From contig BOBG01000099.1 of assembly GCA_026002265.1 (NCBI GenBank), forward strand, positions 1-7,195: DNA of 7,195 bases. The letters are read 5' to 3'. The stretch comes from Spirochaetia bacterium. GTDB lineage: Bacteria; Spirochaetota; Spirochaetia; Treponematales; Breznakiellaceae. The translations under genes and the position numbers were made by a program. This document shows, piece after piece, positions 1 to 5,412 of the stretch. The first letter of the stretch is position 1, and the number at the start of each line of letters is the position of its first letter. The notes below the pieces were generated by a model. The model did not search any database, was not told the origin of the DNA, and was given only the letters and a program-made list of their open reading frames with translations.

Positions 1-88
1 AAAGAATCGCATAAATTCCCCTTCATTATAAAACAGTAAATTCATTGAACCGGTTACTATTTTTTGACAAAATTATTTTTTTTATGAG

Positions 89-226
89 TGTCTTACAAAA
101 ACCTATAAACGATACATAAAATTTTGTGAATGTCTTACAAAAACCTATGAGTAATCCATACAATTTTGTGAACGTCATATAAAAACCTGTAAATGATCCA
201 TAAAATTTTGTGAATGCCTTACAAAT
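89..226. repeat. 42-bp tandem repeat, three copies plus a partial fourth
   Basis: Three contiguous units of exactly 42 bp (89-130, 131-172, 173-214) share the core CTTACAAAAACCTAT near their start and AATTTTGTGAA at their end. A truncated fourth unit (215 to about 226) begins TGCCTTACAAAT. Units 1 and 2 differ at only a few positions; unit 3 is more diverged. The period is a multiple of three. On the minus strand one frame stays open through all units, giving a 14-residue repeat of the form FTKFYxSFxGFxxT, but no plausible start codon or ribosome binding site precedes it. The array starts just after the stop codon of the methyltransferase remnant at 233-235. There are no spacers, so it is not a CRISPR array. 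Its function is unknown. Confidence 0.9.
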
Positions 227-232
227 ATTTAA

Positions 233-466
233 CTACCTCAGCTCTAATTTTTCATTTATTTTTAACGTGATTATTTTGATATTTTCAGGACCATCATTAT
301 CTACAACTTTTACGGCGATAGTATAGATTCCATTTTTAATGGAATAGAGTTATTTCTCTTTTTTATCAATAAAAATTTCCGGTTTAAATTTTTTGGTTGG
401 ATCATAGCAATTCCTGCCGGGTTTTTGCCAGCAGCGATAAATTCAATCTTTTGGATACCTTCGGTT
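233..466 (-). pseudogene. Decayed C-terminal fragment of a methyltransferase-nuclease paralogue (PKD-like tail)
   Basis: Read on the minus strand, this stretch matches residues ~430-513 of the intact methyltransferase at 5413-6954. Recognisable blocks are GIQKIEFIA (intact: GIRKIEFIA), YDPTKKFKPEIFID (intact: YEPEKGFKPDIFID) and GIYTIAVKVVDNDGPEN (intact: GIYNIAVKVVDNDGLEN). Two lesions disable it. A net loss of about 22 nt near 405-408 removes the residues matching EFYSWDFN and shifts the frame. A TAA stop at 350-352 replaces the Gln codon of the intact GKQLYS. The frame then ends at a TAG (233-235) close to where the intact gene ends. Nothing recognisable from the catalytic domains is left; upstream of ~466 similarity fades. 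It is therefore the tail of a second, separately decayed copy, or of another protein with the same tail. Confidence 0.88.
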
Positions 467-571
467 AATGAGCTTTTACTCTAATGCATGGGAATCTTCT
501 CGTTTAAACCATCTTTCCGGATTTTTCATAAAACCGGAACATTTTTTTCCCACTTAAAGAGTTAATTAACA
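467..571. other. Spacer between the pseudogene and metG, no gene seen
   Basis: No gene is supported here. Immediately beyond the metG stop codon is a perfect 10-bp palindrome, GTTAATTAAC (561-570), and at 516-538 a CCGG-anchored hairpin. A minus-strand frame of only 17 codons starting with MKNPERWF ends near 480; it has no clear ribosome binding site and no recognised relative, so it is not called. metG has no obvious U-tract terminator on its own strand in this spacer. Confidence 0.6.
516..548 (+). terminator. Possible intrinsic terminator, plus-strand orientation
   Basis: TCCGG (516-520) and CCGGA (534-538) are inverted, and the arms extend inward by four A-T pairs across a one-base bulge, leaving a short loop. 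On the plus strand the hairpin is followed by ACA and then seven T (542-548), the layout of a Rho-independent terminator. No plus-strand gene precedes it, so it may be a leftover, or a block on transcription running antisense into metG. On the minus strand, the direction of metG, no T-run follows, so it is not an obvious metG terminator. Confidence 0.35.
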
Positions 572-2758
572 CTAATGCACTCCACCATTAATAATTTTAT
601 TTGTTTTAACCGGTGCATCATTTATTGTAAATGCGTGACCGGCAACTTCGACTGTACCAGATTTAACGGTGATTGGAACTGCGGAAAAAGCATCAATACT
701 AATTTCAACCGGAGAATTTCCGGTAATTCCTTCCAGATAAATCCGGGTTCCGGTCGGTGTATCGCCTGCGTCAAGTACTTCGACCCGTTCTTTTCCCTCG
801 GAATCTTTATCAGACGCAGCAAGCAGCATTCCACGACTCTCAACTCCGCGCAGTTTTGCCGGTTTTAAGTTATATACGACAATGATATGCTTGTTGAGTA
901 ATTCTTCTTCTTTGTAAAATGGCACAATTCCGGAGACAATTGTCCGCTCTTCGCCTGCAATATCAAGAGTCTCGATATAGAGTTTATCGGCTTTTGGGTG
1001 CCGTTCCACATGCATAATTTTTGCAACCCTTAAATCAACGGTATCAGCAAATTGTTGAGCCGGATCGGGTTTTTCAGCTCGTTTTTTTTGACTGCCGGAA
1101 TATTTTTCCCGGTATAATTCAATATTTTCATCTTCTAATTTTGCAAAAAGTACTTCACTCCGTATTACTTTTTCCGGACCGGAACTATCTCCTAACTGTT
1201 TCCATGAAAGCGCTCCCAGAGAAAATCCCAAAAATGATGCAATTTTTTGAGCAGTTTCCGGAATAAATGGTTCGACTAAAATTGCAAGATCCCGGACTAG
1301 AAAGCACAAATTCCGGATTAATGCTGCAGAGGCCGGCGGATCAGTATTCCGGGTTTTCCATGGTTCTCCATCTTGAAAGGCCTTATTCCCAAAGGATGAA
1401 AGTTCAAAAATTAAACGGAATGCATCGCGTAACTCTGCTTTTTCCAATTTTCCAGTAATATCTTGCTCAAAACTTTTGACTTTTTCCCAAAAATCCGGAT
1501 TTAATTCAGCTTCCGGAATAATTCCATCAAAATACCGGCTTATAAATAAAAGAGTCCGGTTCACCAAATTGCCGAAATTACCAATTAATTCTCCATTAAC
1601 TTTTTCCTGAAAATCTTTCCATGTAAACAGAGAATCCGCTTTTTCCGGCCGATTGTAAAAAAGATAAAAACGCCACACATCGGCCGGAATTCCGGTCTCC
1701 ATTGCATCGGTCCCAAAAACACCTATCCCCTCTGATTTAGAAAATTTACCTGCTTCATAATTAAGATATTCACTGCTGCTCATACTGTGGAGCATTGTCC
1801 ATGTACCGCCGCTCCCCAAAAGCGTTGCCGGAAAAATAACGGTGTGAAAGGGAATATTATCTTTACCGATAAATTGAAACAGCTCAACTTCATCCGGCTT
1901 TTTCCACCAATAATCAGTGAAGGTATGCCAGTCAGATGTCGTTTCATCACCAAGGTTTCCGGTGATAGAAATGTAGCCAATCGGCGCATCAAACCACACA
2001 TAAAAAACTTTATGCTCATAGCCGGGCCGCGGTACCGGAATTCCCCACTGTAAATCCCTCGTGATTGCACGCTCGTGAAGACCGTCCCGGATCCAGCTTT
2101 TTGTCATTTGCAGCGCATTATATGCCCAATCTCCCTGTTCAGCCGCGCTTTGAATCCATGTTTCAAGCCGGTCCTTGATTTTCGGCAGATCAATGTACAA
2201 ATGATTTGTCGGCTGCAATTCCGGGGTAGAACCGCAAGCCGCGCATTTTGGTTCTTTTAAATCGGTCGGATCCAGCAATTTACCGCACTGTTCGCATTGA
2301 TCGCCGCGCGCTTTTTCGTAACCGCAATGGGGACAAATCCCCCGGACATAGCGATCAGCCAAAAACCGGCCGCAGTGATTACACCGGAGCTGCTCGGTTG
2401 TATGCTCTAGAATTAACCCGGCCGCATCGAGTTTTTTGAATAAATCCTGTACGACTTCGGTTTGAATTGGAGTCGATGTACGCCCGAATTTGTCAAATGA
2501 AATATTGAACCACCGGTAAATGTCAGCATGGATTTTGTGGTACCGGTCGCACAGTTCCCGCGGGGACACCCCTTCTTCGGCTGCCCGGTTTTCCGTTGCA
2601 GTTCCGTATTCATCGGTACCACCTATATATAATGTTTCGTAGCCTGCGAGCCGGCAGTACCGGGCAAAGGCATCTGCTGACAGTACTTGAATCAAATTTC
2701 CCAAATGGGGAACATTGTTGACATAAGGGAGTGCAGAAGTTATCAATTTTCGTTTCAT
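572..2758 (-). CDS. metG: Methionyl-tRNA synthetase, archaeal/eukaryotic-type with C-terminal tRNA-binding domain
   Basis: A cytoplasmic class I aminoacyl-tRNA synthetase that charges tRNA-Met with methionine (EC 6.1.1.10). The 728-residue product has all the expected parts. The Rossmann catalytic core starts at residue 1, with the HIGH-type motif as HLGN (18-21). Four CxxC pairs (C126/129, C142/145, C155/158, C172/175) form a two-knuckle zinc domain. The KMSKS-type loop is KFSKS (338-342), an anticodon-binding helical domain follows at about 385-545, and a Trbp111-like OB-fold lies at about 568-680. Core stretches such as IYRWFNISFDKFGRT and EYLNYEAGKFSKS look more like cytosolic eukaryotic enzymes than like typical bacterial ones. 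About 48 residues follow the OB-fold; I do not recognise them. The start is fixed by the N-terminus MKRKLITSALPYVNN, typical of the family. The Shine-Dalgarno is poor (AGG one base from ATG), which fits a leaderless message. It is divergent from the secreted-protein gene. Confidence 0.98.
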   Translation of the reverse strand: MKRKLITSALPYVNNVPHLGNLIQVLSADAFARYCRLAGYETLYIGGTDEYGTATENRAAEEGVSPRELCDRYHKIHADIYRWFNISFDKFGRTSTPIQTEVVQDLFKKLDAAGLILEHTTEQLRCNHCGRFLADRYVRGICPHCGYEKARGDQCEQCGKLLDPTDLKEPKCAACGSTPELQPTNHLYIDLPKIKDRLETWIQSAAEQGDWAYNALQMTKSWIRDGLHERAITRDLQWGIPVPRPGYEHKVFYVWFDAPIGYISITGNLGDETTSDWHTFTDYWWKKPDEVELFQFIGKDNIPFHTVIFPATLLGSGGTWTMLHSMSSSEYLNYEAGKFSKSEGIGVFGTDAMETGIPADVWRFYLFYNRPEKADSLFTWKDFQEKVNGELIGNFGNLVNRTLLFISRYFDGIIPEAELNPDFWEKVKSFEQDITGKLEKAELRDAFRLIFELSSFGNKAFQDGEPWKTRNTDPPASAALIRNLCFLVRDLAILVEPFIPETAQKIASFLGFSLGALSWKQLGDSSGPEKVIRSEVLFAKLEDENIELYREKYSGSQKKRAEKPDPAQQFADTVDLRVAKIMHVERHPKADKLYIETLDIAGEERTIVSGIVPFYKEEELLNKHIIVVYNLKPAKLRGVESRGMLLAASDKDSEGKERVEVLDAGDTPTGTRIYLEGITGNSPVEISIDAFSAVPITVKSGTVEVAGHAFTINDAPVKTNKIINGGVH

Positions 2759-2763
2759 ACCTA

Positions 2764-2792
2764 ATAATAGCTAAAGCGCAAGGCAATGGCAA
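2764..2792 (-). promoter_or_regulatory. Predicted sigma-70-type promoter of metG
   Basis: On the minus strand, TTGCCA (2787-2792) and TATTAT (2764-2769) are separated by 17 bp, near consensus in sequence and ideal in spacing. The -10 box ends only five bases before the metG ATG, so transcription should begin at or next to the start codon. That predicts a leaderless or nearly leaderless mRNA and would explain the missing Shine-Dalgarno. Confidence 0.55.
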
Positions 2793-2854
2793 GACAGAAA
2801 TTCCGGTAACAAATCCCGGCGAGAAATGTTTAATTATAAAGGCCGAGAAGGTAG

Positions 2855-2883
2855 TTGCCTTTTTAGGGGTTTGCGGCTAATAT
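2855..2883 (+). promoter_or_regulatory. Predicted sigma-70-type promoter of the secreted-protein gene
   Basis: TTGCCT (2855-2860), a 17-bp spacer and TAATAT (2878-2883) make a good promoter on the plus strand. Transcription would start near 2890 and give a leader of about 50 nt. This sits downstream of the in-frame ATG at 2826 and upstream of the one at 2940, so it supports the later start. An inverted pair AAAGGC (2838-2843) and GCCTTT (2857-2862) overlaps the -35 box and could be an operator, but this is weak. Confidence 0.6.
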
Positions 2884-2927
2884 GGTCTGTTATATGCGAT
2901 CAGACGATCGTAGAATTCGTTAAGAAT

Positions 2928-2932
2928 AGGAG
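2928..2932 (+). promoter_or_regulatory. Ribosome binding site that sets the start of the secreted-protein gene
   Basis: AGGAG lies seven bases before the ATG at 2940, the expected spacing. The upstream ATG at 2826 has no such site and would put a non-signal sequence before the signal peptide. This decides for 2940. Confidence 0.85.
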
Positions 2933-2939
2933 AGTCAGT

Positions 2940-3698
2940 ATGAAGAGGACAGTTTTTCTTGCGGTGTGTTCCCTAATGGTAGGGGCATTTGTTTCAGCCC
3001 AAACGCTGACGATTGATTATCAGTATGATGCCACCGCGGCGGCCACCACTAATTACTTTACATTTACGGGCGGTAATTCCCGGCTTCCTTCGGCGACAAA
3101 AGCTACGGATGCAGCGAGTGGAACACTTTTTACCACAGCTTACCATGCTGATCCGGCTGGAACGGTAGCTTTTTCCGAAGGACTCCTTGGTTTGTTCCTG
3201 TTTCCAGTATCGCCGGCAAATCTACGTACCGACACGAAACTTCAGGTGAGCATCATTACAACAGATCCGCTCGATAAAGCCGGTAAGGTTGACGCAAAAT
3301 CTCCTTTGCAGAAAGGTGCAATCGTCATTCAGTACATCAATAAAGGAATTGCGTATCGGATTATCACCGATGCAAAAGGCGTACTTAAAATTCCCTTTGG
3401 ATCAAAAAGTACTCTTACTAGTTTCCGGGTGATTGGAACTGAAGCTGGGGTTATTGATCCGGTATTTTCTGCTGACGGTAAAACCACCACTGTTGCTTCG
3501 GTCGATTATGAGAAAGTGTGGAATCCGGCCACCAAACCCACTGTCGCAGCAGTTACCGGCAGTGCATCAAAGGGCAACATCGGTATCGACACTGAAACTT
3601 CACCACTTTTCCACTGGGTTGGAACCCTTCAAGCTACTTTTAACGGCAAAGCGCTGGTGATCAAAGGTGATCTCAAACCAGCCGGCGGAAAAGTCTAA
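2940..3698 (+). CDS. Secreted or envelope protein of unknown function with Sec signal peptide
   Basis: I do not recognise the family. The 252-residue product begins with a clear Sec signal: a basic n-region (MKR), a hydrophobic core up to about residue 18, and a likely signal peptidase I site after SA (19-20), leaving QTLTIDYQYD as the mature N-terminus. The only cysteine (C10) lies inside the hydrophobic core and is not in a convincing lipobox, so a lipoprotein is unlikely. The mature part is rich in Thr, Ala, Gly and Lys, has no cysteine and no further membrane helix, and alternates hydrophobic and polar residues as beta-rich envelope proteins do. It ends ATFNGKALVIKGDLKPAGGKV-type, without a terminal aromatic residue typical of a porin. 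It has its own promoter, a good ribosome binding site and a strong terminator, so it is transcribed alone, perhaps at a high level. A periplasmic or surface location is inference. Confidence 0.9.
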   Translation: MKRTVFLAVCSLMVGAFVSAQTLTIDYQYDATAAATTNYFTFTGGNSRLPSATKATDAASGTLFTTAYHADPAGTVAFSEGLLGLFLFPVSPANLRTDTKLQVSIITTDPLDKAGKVDAKSPLQKGAIVIQYINKGIAYRIITDAKGVLKIPFGSKSTLTSFRVIGTEAGVIDPVFSADGKTTTVASVDYEKVWNPATKPTVAAVTGSASKGNIGIDTETSPLFHWVGTLQATFNGKALVIKGDLKPAGGKV

Positions 3699-3720
3699 TC
3701 AATTTTTTGAATGAGAGAAT

Positions 3721-3742
3721 GCGTCCTTCGGGACGCTTTTTT
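3721..3742 (+). terminator. Intrinsic terminator of the secreted-protein gene
   Basis: A perfect 6-bp stem GCGTCC/GGACGC closes on the stable tetraloop TTCG and is followed directly by six T. It lies 22 bases after the stop codon. On the minus strand the hairpin lacks a T-run, so it serves the plus-strand gene and only possibly helps end ilvB transcripts. Confidence 0.95.
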
Positions 3743-3745
3743 GTA

Positions 3746-5338
3746 CTAATCTTCAAGAATCACATCAATTACAACCGGTTTTTCCGTATTAAGTTCCGGA
3801 ATCGCCTTATCCAAGGCATTAATAAAACTGTTTTTATCTGTAACACGAAAACCAGCCGCACCGAATGCTTCGGCTAATTTTACAAAATCAAGCGTCCGTT
3901 TGAGAATTGTTTCCGTATAATTTCCAGAATAGAAACGGTCTTGCCATTGTTTTACAAGCCCAAGTGCATGATTATTAAAAATAATAATGAGAACCGGAAG
4001 CCTGTAGCTGACAAGAGTTGCAAGTTCAGTACAATTCATCAAGAATGAGCCGTCACCGGTAAACAGCACTACAGACCGTGCCGGGTTAGCAATTTTTGCA
4101 CCGACTGCCGCACCGAGACCGAAACCCATCGTGCCTAATCCCCCGGAACTAAGGAATTGTTGCGTACCGGAAAAGGGATAGTACTGTGCAGTCCATAACT
4201 GATGTTGACCAACGTCCGTAACCACAACTGCTTGTTCACCGAGCCAGCGGGCTGTTTCTTCTATAATATATTGGGGACCAAATGCTTCATTTGCATGAAA
4301 TATTTCGGTACTTCCGGCTAAGAATGTTTGAAATTTCGATTTAAAACGATAGCTATCTGGAATTCGTTCAAGTACTTTAGGTAATGTTTCCTTAATATTA
4401 CCGATAACAGCGGCATCAGTCCGGAAATTCTTATTAATTTCAGCCGGATCAATATCAAAATGTAGAAGTTTTGCGTTTTTTCCAAAAGAAAAATGCCGTA
4501 CAGCCCGATCCGAAAAACGCACCCCCAGGGCGCATACCACGTCAGCTTGTTCAAGTGCAACCGAAGGCGAAATTCCAATAGTTCCCGCATACAAAGGATG
4601 TTGGTGAGGAAAAGCAGCAGTTCCCATAAAAGAAAGTGCAACCGGTACGTTCAATCGTTGTGCAATCTGCACTAATTCAGTTCCGGCACCCGCATTGATG
4701 ACACCGCCTCCTGCATAAATAACCGGATTCGATGCGTTTATCAACATTTCCACTGCCCGATCAATATCTTCATCACTAAAAGAGTTCTGTTTTACCGGCC
4801 TTTTAGTACGTGTAAATATTTCTAATTCCGATTTAATTTCATGCTCAAGAACATTTTGAGGTATATTGACAAGAACCGGGCCATGCCGACCGGAAAGTGC
4901 TAGATCAAAAGCCGCTTCAATAATATAAGGAATATCTTCAGATTTTCTGACAATCCAACTGTGTTTAACAATCGGCATGGTGATTCCTGAAATATCAATT
5001 TCCTGAAAACTATCTTTCCCAAGAAGTGCCGTTGAAACATTGCCGGTAATGGCAATGATCGGTGAAGAATCCATGAATGCAGTTGCAATTCCAGTAACAA
5101 GATTTGTAGCACCGGGTCCAGAGGTTGCCAAACATATACCGACCTGTCCCGATGATCGGGCATAACCATCGGCTGCATGCGCAGCGTGTTGCTCATGAGA
5201 AACTAAAATATGGTGAATATGCGTTTTAGACAATTCTTCATAAATAGATAAAATTGACGCTCCGGGATACCCAAAAATAGTTTTAACCTCTAGAGAGATC
5301 AAAGTTTGAACAAGAAGTTGAGCGCCAGATAGAGACAT
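3746..5338 (-). CDS. ilvB: Acetohydroxyacid (acetolactate) synthase, large catalytic subunit
   Basis: A thiamine-diphosphate enzyme (EC 2.2.1.6) catalysing the first common step of valine, leucine and isoleucine synthesis, in the cytoplasm. The 530-residue product shows the three domains of the family. The N-terminal PYR domain has the catalytic Glu49 in SHEQHAAHAADGYA and GPGATN at 74-79. The central FAD/DHAP-like domain has GVRFSDR (272-278) and HFDIDP. The C-terminal PP domain has the ThDP/Mg motif GDGSF (428-432) ending in NN (455-456). KDSFQE (108-113) and LGLVKQWQ (459-466) match synthase active-site segments, and Trp465 corresponds to the Trp linked to 2-ketobutyrate preference, which favours a biosynthetic enzyme over a catabolic AlsS. 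The start is the ATG at 5338, five bases after GGAGGG; an in-frame ATG at 5353 lies upstream of that site. It is slightly short for the family (~550-600). No ilvN follows, because the next gene is convergent. Confidence 0.93.
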   Translation of the reverse strand: MSLSGAQLLVQTLISLEVKTIFGYPGASILSIYEELSKTHIHHILVSHEQHAAHAADGYARSSGQVGICLATSGPGATNLVTGIATAFMDSSPIIAITGNVSTALLGKDSFQEIDISGITMPIVKHSWIVRKSEDIPYIIEAAFDLALSGRHGPVLVNIPQNVLEHEIKSELEIFTRTKRPVKQNSFSDEDIDRAVEMLINASNPVIYAGGGVINAGAGTELVQIAQRLNVPVALSFMGTAAFPHQHPLYAGTIGISPSVALEQADVVCALGVRFSDRAVRHFSFGKNAKLLHFDIDPAEINKNFRTDAAVIGNIKETLPKVLERIPDSYRFKSKFQTFLAGSTEIFHANEAFGPQYIIEETARWLGEQAVVVTDVGQHQLWTAQYYPFSGTQQFLSSGGLGTMGFGLGAAVGAKIANPARSVVLFTGDGSFLMNCTELATLVSYRLPVLIIIFNNHALGLVKQWQDRFYSGNYTETILKRTLDFVKLAEAFGAAGFRVTDKNSFINALDKAIPELNTEKPVVIDVILED

Positions 5339-5343
5339 TATTT

Positions 5344-5349
5344 CCCTCC
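5344..5349 (-). promoter_or_regulatory. Ribosome binding site that sets the ilvB start
   Basis: On the minus strand GGAGGG is followed by five bases and then the ATG at 5338. The in-frame ATG five codons upstream (5353) would place this site inside the coding sequence, so 5338 is preferred. Confidence 0.85.
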
Positions 5350-5372
5350 ACATTGAATTATTCTCCGTTTTA

Positions 5373-5411
5373 TTTTTAAAAATATTCCTTTTGATTTTGA
5401 AAAATCATACG
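5373..5411 (+). repeat. Left copy of an imperfect direct repeat flanking the methyltransferase gene
   Basis: This 39-bp AT-rich stretch next to the 3' end of the methyltransferase gene aligns without gaps to 6970-7008, upstream of its start, at roughly 29 of 39 positions. Shared blocks are TTTTTAAAA, TTGATTTT, and an AAAA run leading into an AT.CG end. Low complexity makes chance similarity possible. Confidence 0.35.
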
Positions 5412-5412
5412 C

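Noticed and set aside
89..226. CRISPR array
   Set aside because: Units are contiguous with no unique spacers, and no cas gene is present.
26..232. Minus-strand open frame through the 42-bp repeats as a gene
   Set aside because: It opens directly after the pseudogene stop, has no start codon before the third unit and no ribosome binding site; the open frame follows from a repeat period divisible by three.
2838..2862. Inverted repeat AAAGGC/GCCTTT as a terminator or operator
   Set aside because: Only six pairs with a 13-base loop, no gene upstream on that strand; overlap with the -35 box is suggestive but not enough to call.
2826..2939. N-terminal extension of the secreted protein from the ATG at 2826
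   Set aside because: It would precede the signal peptide, lies upstream of the predicted promoter and has no good ribosome binding site; AGGAG and the signal peptide mark 2940.
2940..3002. Lipoprotein signal at C10 of the secreted protein
   Set aside because: LAVC is too early, is followed by more hydrophobic residues, and a better signal peptidase I site (SA then Q21) exists.
5339..5353. ilvB start at the ATG at 5353
   Set aside because: The GGAGGG ribosome binding site would fall inside the coding sequence; the ATG at 5338 is correctly spaced from it.
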